This document shows, piece after piece, positions 1 to 11,924 of a stretch of 64,000 nucleotides of DNA (its first letter is position 1; every line of letters starts with the position of its first letter). Under the pieces are notes generated by a model. That model was given only the letters and a program-made list of their open reading frames with translations, did no database searches and was not told where the DNA came from. The stretch lies in contig CM022676.1 of the NCBI GenBank assembly GCA_012295275.1, forward strand, positions 6,514,219-6,578,218. Reading direction: 5' to 3'. This DNA comes from Chrysomallon squamiferum (Eukaryota > Mollusca > Gastropoda > Neomphalida > Peltospiridae). A program made the translations under genes and the position numbers.

Positions 1-231
1 CTGTTTTATCTTCAGTGTTACTGTTACGATTACTCTTGCAGCTTCTCATATATCGCCCAGCCTTTCACAGAAATAGTATTGTGTCTACAGTGTGGGCAAA
101 TTACTATCTCTGATATCATCTTATATATATATAGTTTTTTTCTCGAAATGAAAAACCGAGGGTTTCATATTAATGTATGAGAGAACTACTCCGTTCTGCT
201 CAGCGTTCATTTGAGTTATTTCCCTTTACAA

Positions 232-273
<42 letters not shown>

Positions 274-420
274 ACACAAAAGCACACAAATGCATACATA
301 TGAACACAACTGAATTAGTTATCAACCGTATTCTTCTTCTTCTTATAATAATTATTATTATTATTATTATTATTATTGTATGTAATGTATTTTAGGATTT
401 AAAGACTACCTGTCTTATTA

Positions 421-480
421 CAGTATTCGGGAACGCACTGGCGCAGGAGGACAAAGAGCAACCACGACCTCACAAACTCC
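421..480 (-). mobile_element. SINE fragment, copy 1 (3' core only)
   Basis: Read on the minus strand, this segment matches the distal part of the element at 17521-17663, including the stretch CTCCTGCGCCAGTGCGTTCC. The tRNA-like head is absent, so it looks 5'-truncated. Family assignment is inference from the matching copies within this window. Confidence 0.55.
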
Positions 481-524
481 TTACATTTTTTTTTTACAAT
501 AACATATCGGATGAAAATTAAATA

Positions 525-733
525 AGCTGTAGCGTAACGAATTAAAAAACCCACAGTGTACACAAGAACGTAAACGGTTGAACGAGCATGTGACGTAAAC
601 AAGACTAATACAGGGAGCTTATCAGTTGCAGCGTAACAAATTGAAAAAAAAACCCCAGTGTACACAACGACGTAAACGGTTGAACGAGCATGTGACGTAG
701 ACAGGTTAGCAGCAGTGCAACAAATTAAAAAGT
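525..733. repeat. Tandem duplication, about 109-bp period
   Basis: Two adjacent copies share a GTAGCGTAACGAATT-like start, the word CAGTGTACACAA and the block ACGTAAACGGTTGAACGAGC, followed by ATGTGACGTA. The copies differ by small indels and substitutions. No function is visible. Confidence 0.75.
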
Positions 734-1356
734 TCTCAGATTTAAAAAAAAAAGAAAGAAATAATAATAATAATAATAATAAAATAGAATAAAACTGGGT
801 TCAGTAAATACAGCTATCTGTGAAGCATGACGTAACACTTCGCCTTACATAGTATTTTTCGGAATATATTATTATTGCCTTTATGTGAAACAGTCGTGTA
901 TCTGCAGAGTTTTGCTTTTCAGCAAGACAGTATGTCTACTGTTCGTTTGAACGTTACCGTCACTAATACGAAAAGAAAAAAGAAAAATCTAAATAGATTC
1001 TCTCTTCTTCAGGTTTAACTAACAGCAGGCATATTGTTGTTTCTTTTTACAAGCGCGAGTTTTCAAGCACTGAACAGTTGTTTTTTTTACAAAATCAGAG
1101 CTATGTGAAGCGTATGCTTAACATTTTGATAAAAAAAAAGATAAAAAAAAAAAGAAGTTATTACGTTCTTAGTATAAAAGTTATATAAAAAAGTTATATA
1201 TAAAGTTATAAAAAAAGGAAAGAAAAGAAAAGAAAAAGAATAACAACAGCATAAAAACACCCATTCTATTTCAAAATCATCTTTTCAAGTAATAGTTCCA
1301 GTGATTCTATTTTCAGCATATTCAGTTGGGTGCATTTCTCAAGATGCAATCGCAGT

Positions 1357-1392
<36 letters not shown>

Positions 1393-2056
1393 GAGACAAA
1401 TTGTACAGAGACAAATACAGAAACAGCGATATAATAAAATAAAAAAAATAAAAAATATATATAAAGATGGGCGGACAGTCAGAGTGCAGATGTATCCGAC
1501 TATTTCTAATGTTCATGCGAACAGTAGTAAGAATACATCATGAATAATCCTAAAATTAATGCTAAAAATATAAATTAATCTGGTTCAGTCATGTCCTTCT
1601 TTGAGACTCTGTTGTTGTCCTCAAATGAAAACGGAAAGAAATCGAAGACATTAACGTCTAGCATTTTGTAGAGAGAAAAGGATGGAATATTAACGATAGT
1701 AATCACTTTGTTCTTTTTCTAATCACAAAATATTAGTGTCTTTGTGTATTTTTCATTATAAAATAATTTTGAATGATCCAAAAAAATAACAACAACAACA
1801 AAAAACCCCAACAAAAAAATTAAAAAAAAATTCGATAATTACTGAGATATATAATCAAATAAATTACGCTCTTTTTTTCATTTTTCGCAAATGTATTTAT
1901 CTACATAATGATGCATGTCCAGGACGTCTTGGTTACAGTTAGTTGTAGGTCTTTTGCATTTTGATTTACTGCTTGGCAATTAGCGATATTAAACTGATTA
2001 CAATATCGTTTTCAGAATGATTTCGGTTACCTAAAATTATCGTTTCTGTATTTATT

Positions 2057-2102
<46 letters not shown>

Positions 2103-2759
2103 GCAGAAGAAGAAGAAGAAGAAGAAGAAGAAGAATACGGGTGATAACAGTAATTCAGTTATGTTCATATGTATGCATTTTTGTGTGTGTGTGTGTGTGT
2201 GTGTGTCTCACATTTGGTATAAAAAATATCCGGTTTGTAATAGTGTTCGAAAATGTCTGAACATATTTTTATAACAAAAAATGTGCATTAACTGTTCACT
2301 ACACATATGAGAAAATTCACATTTATCTGGATCTTTTCTACCATATAATAAAAAAATGTCTGAACACGTTTATATAACCAACAAAATAATGTCCATTAAA
2401 TCTTCAGTAATCAGTTATCCATGTAATACACAATGCTTGTGTGTTGTTAAGATAAGTAACCAGATCTTGTATTGAAAATATCTCAGTTAGCTTGAACGGA
2501 AAAAGATTATTAATACTGCATGATCCAGTCAGCTGAACAGACATGTTGTTTGTTTGTTTATCACACAATGGATTCTCAAACGTAATTTAAACGATCCAGT
2601 TATATTTGTTGTTTATCTCTTTTCACAAATCATTCACAAAGAACGAAAAACATCTTGTTTGTTTATAATCTTGGAGTTTAAAACAGTTCATACAAACCAT
2701 TTAATCATGTTTGTTCGTCTGTTGTAAAGCTTCACAAATCTTTACTTATTTCGGTTATT

Positions 2760-3539
2760 TTAGATTCCATAAATTTTATATTTCAGCTCGAGACATAAGT
2801 AAACAAAAAACGAGGCTCCGCACTGAACAACAATTGAAAAAACTGTGAGAAGAACAAAGGGATTTTCTTGATCATCGGGGAAGACAAAATGCAGAGCAAG
2901 AGTTGAAGCAAATACGGGATACGTGACGCAGGCTACCATAGCGTTACAAATGACAAAATCTGTAAACTGTTTGTAACGTTCGTGTGTGTGTATATTGATC
3001 TCACGCCCGGGCACGAGGGTCATCTTCTTGTTCAGTAATCTTTTTATTTCAATGGACAAAAACACGATTCCAGCCTGCGGCAGAAGAAACAAGAGAATTA
3101 TTTCCAATAAATAAACTTGCATTTTCCAGATGTTTTCTAACTCCAGATTCAGAAGAGATTTCAGAATGACACCACAAGGAAAAATGGCGCAAATGGCAAC
3201 AAATAACGGAAGGAGCTTTCCACGAATTTCGCCAAAACGAGACTGACAGAATATCTTCTTCGTTTTCAGTTCCAAGGTCGACAATTCCGTTGTCAGGGAA
3301 ACCAAGTTACACAGAGAGGAGTGCACTGAAGACATCAGTACGAGAATGTGTAAGACGTCGAATGTTAAATTTTGCATCGAGACACACACATACAAGACGA
3401 CGAGAGCTAAGGTGTCCAGAACTGCACGTTCGATGACGTAAAATGAGGAGGGAATCTTCAACTTTGTAAACAACATTAAACAAACTGAGCAGTTTCCCAG
3501 AATGCCTGCCGAGATGAAAATGTCCAACCAAAGTGACAT
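2760..3539 (-). CDS. Intact single-exon 7TM receptor-like protein (259 aa), copy A
   Basis: Seven hydrophobic segments can be placed at about residues 5-25, 33-53, 62-84, 108-130, 140-163, 194-218 and 227-250, so it looks like a compact G-protein-coupled-receptor-type membrane protein. Rhodopsin-like traces are a Gly-Asn pair in TM1 (GILGN, residues 12-16) and an Asp in TM2 (D42). The usual DRY motif after TM3 and NPxxY in TM7 are missing; those places read TELS and QCGASFF. One N-glycosylation sequon (NLT, 57-59) lies in the first outer loop. The ATG at 3539 is chosen because it directly precedes TM1 and is shared by all three local copies. No intron interrupts the frame. Ligand and coupling are unknown. 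A related gene lies at 22635-23462. A lineage-specific chemoreceptor family is a reasonable guess, no more. Confidence 0.8.
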   Translation of the reverse strand: MSLWLDIFISAGILGNCSVCLMLFTKLKIPSSFYVIERAVLDTLALVVLYVCVSMQNLTFDVLHILVLMSSVHSSLCNLVSLTTELSTLELKTKKIFCQSRFGEIRGKLLPLFVAICAIFPCGVILKSLLNLELENIWKMQVYLLEIILLFLLPQAGIVFLSIEIKRLLNKKMTLVPGREINIHTHERYKQFTDFVICNAMVACVTYPVFASTLALHFVFPDDQENPFVLLTVFSIVVQCGASFFVYLCLELKYKIYGI

Positions 3540-3670
3540 ATCAGCGTGTATTATATTATATTATATTATATTACTTTTTTTTTTCCTATCAGATCTTTGG
3601 CTTTTTTCCTGATAAAAATGTTTGTTTCGGATTTCTGTTTTTCTGTTCTTACTTCCTTTTGATTGTTGTT

Positions 3671-3709
<39 letters not shown>

Positions 3710-3989
3710 TTGTTGTTGTTGTTTTTTGATAAAATGAAGTTCAGAGTCTTTCTGTTTTTGTCGGGTTCCTTGTTTTTTTTTTGTTTTTTTTTTTTCTGTT
3801 TTCACTTTCTTTTGATTTTTTTTTAATATCTTGATAAAAATGAAGTTCAGTGTCTTTCTGTGCACAAAACTATTTATTGTCTTCTCAGTTTTAATACTCT
3901 GTAAGAACGATAATAAAACAAGAAGAAATAATAACTAAATAATTGTATTAACAACAACCGAAATTGTAAAAAAAAAAAAATAATAATAA

Positions 3990-4038
<49 letters not shown>

Positions 4039-4801
4039 ATAAAATGAAATCGAAAATAAGATTAAAACAAATAGATATAATTTTAAATTTTTAAAAATAA
4101 ATTTATTAAAATTAAATAAATAAAATCAAATTTACCGTAGATGTGAAAAAAACAAACATTAAATGGACAAGTACATGATTTAGTACTAAGAGAAACACCA
4201 GGAATCATAATGAAATAATTAAATAGATCTAAATGTATATAGAATTAACTAACAAATAAAAAGTTGAAGAAGATAAAATATGATAATAAATTTCTATCTA
4301 CCGTACAAAACAAAAGAATAAATAGACGTTAATAAATCAAACAAACAAATAAACATATATAAAAATTAATAAATAAACAAATAAACGAATAAACAAACAA
4401 ACAAATAAATAAACAAATAAACAAAGAAACAACTAAATAAATAATTAAATAAACAAATAAACGAATAAAGAAACAACAAACAAATAAATAAATAAACAAA
4501 TAAACAAATAAAGAAAGAAACAACTAAATAAATAAATAAATAAATAGATAAATAAATAAATAAATAAACAAAGAAAGAAAGAAACAACTAAATAAATAAA
4601 TAAATAGATAAACAAATAAATAAATAAAGAAAGAAACAACTAAAGAAATAGATAAACAAACAAACAAACAAACAAACAAACAAACAAATAAATAAAATAA
4701 ATCAATCAAATCAAATCTAACAAATAAAAATAAAAGTTACTTACTGTAGATTTCGAAACAGTAATATAACTCTACTAATTGTTTAAAAAAAAAAAAAAAA
4801 A

Positions 4802-4838
<37 letters not shown>

Positions 4839-4925
4839 TTTAATATTAAAAAATGTAAAAAAAAAAATGAAATTTAATATTCAAAAATGTAAACAATAAA
4901 ATAAAATAAAATAAAATAAAATAAA
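3540..4925. repeat. Low-complexity spacer upstream of 7TM copy A
   Basis: It contains (TTATA)n near 3549-3573, a long T-run near 3671-3708 (minus strand A-run), (AAT)n near 3981-4032, an AAAT/AAAC array at about 4320-4700, and poly-A/(AAT)n near 4784-4839. The segment 3830-3930 matches the area upstream of the pseudogene copy and the remnant at 5580-5680. No coding exon is evident. Confidence 0.75.
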
Positions 4926-5070
4926 ATTACCGTCTCCGTAGATATGTCAAAATACAAAAATGGCGTATTCTGGACTTAGTGCTAGGAGAGAAAAATAAGC
5001 GTCACGTTAAACACAAGTTGCACACATTTTTTAAAAAGTAGTCCGTGGGACACCGAACAAAACGGTGAAT
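4926..5070 (-). promoter_or_regulatory. Conserved upstream block, copy 1 (candidate promoter or 5' exon)
   Basis: About 145 bp here are nearly identical to 10466-10610, while the flanking DNA has diverged. Both copies sit upstream of the 7TM gene copies. On the minus strand the block ends CTACGGAGACG followed by GTAATT, a plausible splice donor, so it may be a 5' untranslated exon with its promoter. It also contains AAAATGGCG (plus strand), a YY1-type core. The role is inference. Confidence 0.45.
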
Positions 5071-5141
5071 ACGACAACTGCAGTGACATCGTTCTCTTCG
5101 CCCCAGTGACCGCATTATTAAAACAGCTTCAGGCAGAAGAT

Positions 5142-5182
<41 letters not shown>

Positions 5183-5370
5183 AAATAAAATACCGTAAAA
5201 AAAAAAAAGCAGACGATAAAAAAAAAAAAAAAAAAAAAACTCAACCTCCAATTTTTTATTTATTTATTTATTATTATTTTTTAAATAAAGAAAACGTGTT
5301 CATTAAACTGAAGGAGACTCAACCTTTTGTCTGTACGTGTGTGTGTGTGTATGTGTGTGTGTGTGTGTGT

Positions 5371-5425
5371 CTGAGCAGTTTCCCAGAATGCCTGCTGAGA
5401 TGAAAATGTTCAACCAAAGTGACAT
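5371..5425 (-). pseudogene. Remnant of a third 7TM copy (first ~18 codons only)
   Basis: These 55 bp match the start of the 7TM gene (minus strand, ATG at 5423-5425) with a couple of substitutions relative to copy A. A (GT)n tract (about 5335-5370) replaces everything after TM1. The sequence beyond the ATG side, 5426 to about 5760, matches the upstream region of the pseudogene copy at 9151, including the words CTGTGCAGAAAAGTAT and AATAATAACTCGGTAT. This is therefore a truncated third duplication unit, not a chance match. Confidence 0.8.
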
Positions 5426-5770
5426 ATTTTTTTTCTTTCACTTTGTCATTATCATAAATGCTGTTTTGCTTATTTATTTATTTTGGGGGAGTTTTCTAGA
5501 TAAAAATGTTTTTATCGTTGTTGTTTTTTTTTTTTTTTTTTTTTTTTCCTTTGTTTTGATTTGTTTTTTCTTGTTAAAAATGAAGTCCAGTGTGTTTCTG
5601 TGCAGAAAAGTATTTTGGTGTCTTCTCAGTTTTAAAACTCTGGAAGAAAGATAAGAAAGAAAAAGAAATAATAACTCGGTATGTTTTATATTCATAATTA
5701 CTTCTTATAGTCTTGTTTAAGTTAGCGTACTACAACAACAACAACTACTACGACTAATGCTATTACTACT

Positions 5771-6069
5771 ACTACTACTACTACTACTACTGATATGAAA
5801 TATCACTTAGTATGGCATTTCGCTTTTTAATGTCAGTTCTTGTTAACTTCTCATTATCTATTTTTTCTTCTTTCCTTCTTTCTTTTTTTCCCCCTTTCGT
5901 TGTAACATCTACAGTTTTGTCTTGTATATTTGACCTGTTTCGCTACTGTATTAGCGGGGGGGGGGTGAAATACTTTGTATTCACAGTTTTGTAGAAATGT
6001 CGATCAGTGACCCATTACACTGACAAATCGAAATTGTTTATACAAATTGTGTTTTCATGCATATCCAGT

Positions 6070-6129
<60 letters not shown>

Positions 6130-6245
6130 CATAATATACTACTACTACTACTACTACTAATAAAAATAATAATAATAATAATGGTAATGGTGATAGTAAT
6201 AGTAATAATAATAATAGTAATATAATAGTAGTAATAATACTACTA

Positions 6246-6281
<36 letters not shown>

Positions 6282-6817
6282 GTAATGGTAATAGTAGTAG
6301 TAGTAGTAGTAATAATAATAATAATAATGGTAATGGAGATAGTAATAGTAACAGTAATATAATAGTAGTAATACTACTACTACTACTACTATTACTACTA
6401 CTACTACTAATAATAAATAACAGTAAGAATCACGGTAACATTAGCAATGGCAATAGTAACAATAATAACAGTAATAACAACAAGAATAACAATAACTACA
6501 AGCACCACCATCACTACCACCCCTACCACCACCCCCACCCGTACCACCCCCAACGAAAACAACAGCAATAACAGTACTAACAACAACAACAACAACAACA
6601 ACAACACAAAAATATTAATAATTAAAAACAGCGCTAATAACAGTGGTAATAATGACAGTAATAGGAGTAGTAACAACAACAAAACAGTTCGAACTGGCCC
6701 TAGGAACATAACATAATAATATCCTTTGAGAATATTTAGAAAACGAACAACAAGCTTTGCCATATGACCTAGACACAGTATGTTTATCATTATTCGTCAT
6801 TTTATATGATAAATGAC

Positions 6818-6849
<32 letters not shown>

Positions 6850-6955
6850 TAGTAATAATAGTAATAATAATAATAAAAAGTAGTGATAATAATAATAACA
6901 TAATAATAATAATAGTAATAATAATAACAGAAATAATAATAACATAATAATAATA

Positions 6956-6986
<31 letters not shown>

Positions 6987-7002
6987 TAGTAATAATAATA
7001 GC

Positions 7003-7037
<35 letters not shown>

Positions 7038-7050
7038 TAATAATAACAAC

Positions 7051-7098
<48 letters not shown>

Positions 7099-7130
7099 CA
7101 TAATAATAACAGTAATAATAATTAAATAGA
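5771..7130. repeat. Compound trinucleotide arrays
   Basis: These are (ACT)n, (TAA)n, (TAG)n and (CAA)n tracts, mostly at 5765-5791, 6069-6420 and 6815-7125. Between them, 6430-6800 is a degenerate A/C-rich stretch. The long Leu/Ile/Tyr or Asn/Thr open frames on both strands are translations of these repeats. Confidence 0.85.
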
Positions 7131-8152
7131 AATAAAAGCTATATGAAATACCTGCCACTTTTTAGTTTAACTGCTGTTCGGTGAACTTGTTTGACTAATA
7201 ATATTGTAGATGATTCTCTCGTGCTCCACTCAAAATCCGTGATCTCTGACAAACGTTAAAATTCTGCCTCGGTCATATCACAAATCTGCACCCTTCAATG
7301 AACAACTAGTCTAAATTCACTTTAAAAATTTAAGCTCGGTTTAACGTTATGTAGGAAAACGTCATTCGAGGTGGTATATCACACAGCATGACGCTTCTAT
7401 AATTGTGTTTTTACCAGAATCAAAAATATTAAAGAAAGCAAAGAAAAGAAAAGAAAAAAAAAAAAAAATTAAAAAGTCGATGCGAGAATGTCTCATACCA
7501 CTGAGTTTTTGAAAGATGACAAACTGTTTCTTTCAAGCCTGGAAATAGGAGACGTGAATATGTCATAGAAATGTCGAGAATCTTCAGTGTTTAAGTTTCA
7601 GAAATATACTCTGACCCCACCCCCACCCCCCACCCCAAAAAAAACATATATATACGCACGTACAGGGCACCAACTTCAAAAGGTTGGAGGCATAAAGTCA
7701 GAAATGAAATTAAAATTAAAATTTGAAATGATCTTTGTTAACTTCATTATACAGATTGCTGCTTGCTCACGTAGTTAATCGCCATTTGTGAAAGGTCATT
7801 TTCAAAAGCTCAGATGAATAATAATAACAAGGTTTAAATAGAGAGAGAAAGAGAGAGAAAATAAGAGAGAAATCGAGAATGAGAGAGATAAAGATACCGA
7901 ATGAGAAAGAGAGAATGAAAGAAATAAACAAAACTTCTTTCTGTCTGTGTGAATGATTTATGAAATGACATAAACAACAAATATGTATGTATGTATGTAT
8001 GTATGTATGTGTGTATGTATCTATTTGTGTGTGTGTATTTACGTAAATTTATTACAAAATGCGAAAAGCTTTTCTACTTTGTTTATTCCATAAATTCCAC
8101 GAAACCAACGAAATCCATCCACTTGTTTTTGTTTATTAATATTACAAAACAG
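7131..8152. other. Unassigned spacer
   Basis: The DNA is mostly unique and AT-rich, with a short C-rich tract near 7616-7636, an imperfect (GA)n stretch near 7841-7920 and a (TATG)n tract at about 7983-8012. I find no exon, RNA gene or recognisable transposon. Confidence 0.6.
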
Positions 8153-8371
8153 TTACATGATCCAGTCAACTGAACAGACATTTTGTTTATTTGTTTATCA
8201 CAAATGGATTATCAAACGTAATTTAAATGATCCAGTTATATTTGTTGTTTATCTCATTTCACAAATCATTCACAAATTCTAATCTGGGATTTAAAACAGT
8301 TCATAAAAACCGTTTAGTCTGTTTGTTCGTCTGTTGTAAAGCTTCACAAATCTTTACTTATTTCGGTTATT

Positions 8372-9151
8372 TTAGATTCCATAAATTTTATATTTCAGCT
8401 CCAGACATAAGTAAACAAAAAACGAGGCTCCGCACTGAACAACAATTGAAAAAACTGTGAGAAGAACAAAGGGATTTTCTTGACCATCGGGGAAGAGAAA
8501 ATGCAGAGCAAGAGTTGAAGCAAATACAGGATACGTGACGCAGGCTACCATAGCGTTACAAATGACAAAATCTGTAAACTGTTTGTAACGTTCGTGTGTG
8601 TGTATATTGATCTCACGCCCGGGCACGAGGGTCATCTTCTTGTTCAGTAATCTTTTTATTTCAATGGACAGAAACACGATTCCAGCCTGCGGCAGAAGAA
8701 ACAAGAGAATTATTTCCAATAAATAAACTTGCATTTTCCAGATGTTTTCTAACTCCAGATTCAGAAGAGATTTCAGAACAAAAATTCAAGGGAAAATGGC
8801 GCAGACGGCGAAAAATGCCGGAACGAGCTTCCCGCGAATTTCGCCAAAACGAGACGGACAGAATATCTTCTTCGCTCGTAATTCCAACGTCGACAATTCA
8901 GTCATCAGAGAAACCAAGTTACACAGAGAGGAGTGCACTGAAGACATCAGTACGAGAATATGTAAGACGTCGAATGTTAAATTTTGCATCGAGACACAAA
9001 CATACAAGACGACGAGAGCTAAGGTGTCCAGAACTGCACGTTCGATGACGTAAAATGAGGAGGGAATCTTCAACTTTGTAAACAACATTAAACAAACTGA
9101 GCAGTTTCCCAGAATGCCTGCCGAGATGAAAATGTTCAACCAAAGTGACAT
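8372..9151 (-). pseudogene. 7TM receptor-like copy B, one in-frame stop
   Basis: This copy is collinear with copy A over the full 260 codons with no length change. A TGA at 8786-8788 replaces the Cys codon at residue 122 in TM4 (copy A reads TGT GGT GTC ATT, this copy TGA ATT TTT GTT). Everything before and after the stop is open and nearly identical to copy A at the protein level. With a single nonsense codon it could be a young pseudogene, a segregating null allele, or a gene with stop-codon readthrough. The cluster of substitutions right at the stop suggests local mutation or gene conversion rather than a lone sequencing error. Confidence 0.8.
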
Positions 9152-9599
9152 ATCAGCGTGTGTTATATTATATTGTGTTGTATTATAATTCTTATTTATG
9201 TGGTCATTAGGTGTTGATGTTTACGGTATCTCACATTCTAATATTCGAAATGTTGAGCGTTATGTTGATTTTTTTTCTTTCACCTGATTGTTATTATCAT
9301 GATTGTTGTTTCTGCTTCTTTGTTTGTTGTTTTGTATATTTTTTTCTATGTCTTCTTGGGTTTTTTTCTTGATAAAAATGTTTTTGTCAGGGTTTTTTTT
9401 CCTGTTTTGTCTTTGTTTTGATTTTTTGTTTCTTGATAAAAGTGAAGTTCAGTGTCTTTCTGTGCAGAAAAGTATGTAGTTTATTCTCCTCTCAGTTTTA
9501 ATACTTGTAAATCTGAGAAAAAAGAATAAAGAAGAAGAAATAATAACTCGGTATCTTTTATATTTGTACTTACTATTTATAGTCTTTTTAACGTTAACT

Positions 9600-9620
9600 A
9601 CTAATACTACAACTGCTGCA

Positions 9621-9657
<37 letters not shown>

Positions 9658-9760
9658 TTAATAATAATAATAATAATGATGATGATAATAATAGTATAAA
9701 TATGAAAATTATGACTATGATAATAATGACGATGATGATAATAAAAATAACAACAACAAA

Positions 9761-9818
<58 letters not shown>

Positions 9819-9835
9819 GCAAGAGCAAGAACAAA
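9600..9835. repeat. (ACT)n-(TAA)n-(CAA/CAG)n array
   Basis: Adjacent trinucleotide tracts include ACT repeats at about 9623-9656, then TAA and GAT repeats, then CAA/CAG repeats at about 9750-9820. The array lies upstream of the pseudogene copy and is not present at the matching position of unit 1. Confidence 0.85.
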
Positions 9836-10465
9836 AAAAATAAGAAAAGGAAAACGTATGCATATTTTTCACAGAAATAAATAATTACATATAAATCGGT
9901 GACAAAAGTTGAAAATAATAAAAAGAACAAACAAAGAAACAAACAAATGAATAAATAAGTAAAGAAATAAAGAAATAAATCAAATTAAACGAATTAAATT
10001 AAAATAAATATTGCTTACTGTGGGTGAGAAATAAAAAATAATAAAACTAAATATGTGTTAACAAAAAAAGCCAAATTATAAAAAAAAAAAAAAAAAGAAA
10101 AGAAAATTTAATTTTTTTAGTAGTTAAAAAACAAAAAAAGAAAAAAAAATTAAAGCAAATAAAGCTTTAAATGGAGGTAAAAGATAAAACCTTAAAAAAA
10201 CAAAAACAAAACAAAAAAAAAACGAATAACAACAACAAACCCTTAAATACAATAAGATAAAATGAAAAATAAATTTGTATCTAACAAAATAATAAGCAGA
10301 CTATAATGAACCAAACAACGAAACCAAACAAACATATTAAAAAAAAAAAACAGTCAAATTAGATCAAATAAATTAAAGTATAATAAAAGTTACTTACTGT
10401 AGATTACGAAACAGTAATATAAAAAGTAAAAAATAAACAAATAAACAAATAAATAAAATTAAACA

Positions 10466-10610
10466 AAATTACCGTCTCCGTAGATATGTCAAAATACAAA
10501 AATGGCGTATTCTGGACTTAGTGCTAGGGGAGAAAAATAAGCGTCACGTTAAACACAAGTTGCACACATTTTTAAAAATGACTCCGTAGCACACCGAACA
10601 AAACTGTGAA
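10466..10610 (-). promoter_or_regulatory. Conserved upstream block, copy 2
   Basis: This is the partner of 4926-5070, differing by only a few bases and one A-run length. Its retention next to a gene copy that has gained a stop codon is consistent with recent duplication. It is stronger evidence for a shared regulatory or 5' exon role only if the block also occurs next to other family members. Confidence 0.45.
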
Positions 10611-10660
10611 TTAAACCTGCTTTAAAGTAGATTATATGGAGACTGAACCTTTTGTGTATA

Positions 10661-11007
10661 TGTATTTGTATGTGTGTTTGAATGTGTGTGTGTGTGTGAA
10701 CAAATATATATATATATATGAATATGTATGTGTATTATGTATGTATGGACGAATGTGTGCGTGTATGTTTGTATGTGTGTATAATAATAATAATATAAAA
10801 AACAATTATAACAATAACAATAATAATTACATGAACAACAATAACAATAATAGCAGCAGTAGTAGTAGCAGTAGTAGTAGTAGTAGTAGCAGTAGTTATG
10901 GTAGTAGAAGTAATAATAACAACAACAACAATATTATTTACCAAATAAAAATTAAAAACAGCAACAATAATAATAATAACAACAACTACCACTACTACTA
11001 CAACAGC

Positions 11008-11072
<65 letters not shown>

Positions 11073-11435
11073 CGACGACGACGACGATGATGATGAACAT
11101 AAATAATAATAATAATAATAATAAATCAATAATCTGTGACACTGCTCTTTTTTAAACGTCAGTTCTTGCTAACATCTAATTATCTATATTTTCTTCTTTC
11201 TTTCTTTCTTTCTTTTTTTTTTTTTTTTCACCACCCACCCAATGGAAGGGTCAACTAATGGGCGTATTTCAATTTAGATTATGATGGGGACAATAATATC
11301 ATTATATCATCATCATCATCATCATCATCATCATTATTATTATTATTATTATTGTAATTATTATTATATTAATAATGAAAGTATTATTATAGTACTACTA
11401 GTACTATAATAAAAATGAAAATAATGACAATGGTG

Positions 11436-11487
<52 letters not shown>

Positions 11488-11500
11488 AGAAGAAGAAGAA
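10661..11500. repeat. Microsatellite cluster
   Basis: The stretch contains (GT)n/TATG tracts near 10665-10780, an (AAC/AAT/AGT)n compound array at 10785-11125, a TTTC/T-run near 11195-11229, and (ATC)n, (TTA)n and (AAT)n-(AGA)n tracts at 11306-11505. No gene is visible. Confidence 0.85.
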
Positions 11501-11924
11501 GAAGAACTTACACTCTATAATGGACGTAATGATGGACCAAAACAAAACAAAAATATATTAAAAATTAAGAAAAAGGAATAATAATTAAAAAAAATGTCTC
11601 GCCTTATTTAACAAGCATTATTATGCCAGGATAGCTCAATTACATTTGAACTGGGGCGTGAGGAGATCGTTTATGAATAGGGATATAGTGAAGTGAAGTG
11701 AAGTGAAAAAAAATTGACGTGCTAATCAGAGCTAGCTGTTGTGAAGCACGTCTACGACGGGCACTCTTTCTGACAGGTCAGTGGGCGTGTCCATCGCAGA
11801 CAGACAGATCTATCTATCTATATATATATATATATATAAATTTATATATACATCGCATGATGGAACTGGAGGGTGGAGTTAGCAAAATCCCTAAAATTTT
11901 CTTAAAATTGTGAAATCAGTGTTT
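11501..11924. other. Unassigned spacer
   Basis: No coding evidence. A (GTGAA)n stretch lies near 11688-11706 and a (TA)n tract near 11818-11838. A weak tRNA A-box-like word (ATAGCTCAAT, near 11631) may mark a decayed SINE, but no matching B box was found. Confidence 0.4.

Larger units (their letters stand above)
1..2517. other. Gene-free left flank
   Basis: I see no convincing coding exon here. The stretch holds a (CA)n tract near 232-268, a (TTA)n tract near 343-376, a SINE fragment (421-480), a tandem duplication (525-733), a poly-A run near 1359-1388, and a compound (AAT)n/(AGA)n/(GT)n array at about 2060-2206. Open frames in this interval are translations of those repeats (poly-N, poly-K, TH repeats), not proteins. 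Confidence 0.7.
2518..5335 (-). repeat. Segmental duplication, unit 1
   Basis: This unit aligns with 8153-10660. Shared parts, in order: about 220 bp downstream of the receptor gene (starting CATGATCCAGTCA), the whole 780-bp coding region, about 400 bp upstream of its ATG, and the block at 4926-5070. The spacer between the last two parts has diverged into different AT-rich simple repeats. Equal order and near-equal spacing (about 2.1-2.2 kb from the stop codon to the upstream block in both) show a duplication of genomic DNA rather than a retrocopy. Confidence 0.85.
8153..10660 (-). repeat. Segmental duplication, unit 3
   Basis: This is the counterpart of 2518-5335: shared downstream flank, coding region, proximal upstream flank and the block at 10466-10610. 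The interval 9600-9830 inside it has expanded into (ACT)n, (TAA)n and (CAA/CAG)n arrays absent from unit 1. Its proximal upstream flank resembles the remnant at 5371-5760 more than unit 1, so the remnant and this unit probably separated more recently. Confidence 0.8.

Noticed and set aside
4320-4710. Several overlapping 60-70-codon Leu/Phe/Tyr-rich frames
   Set aside because: They are translations of an AAAT/AAAC tetranucleotide array.
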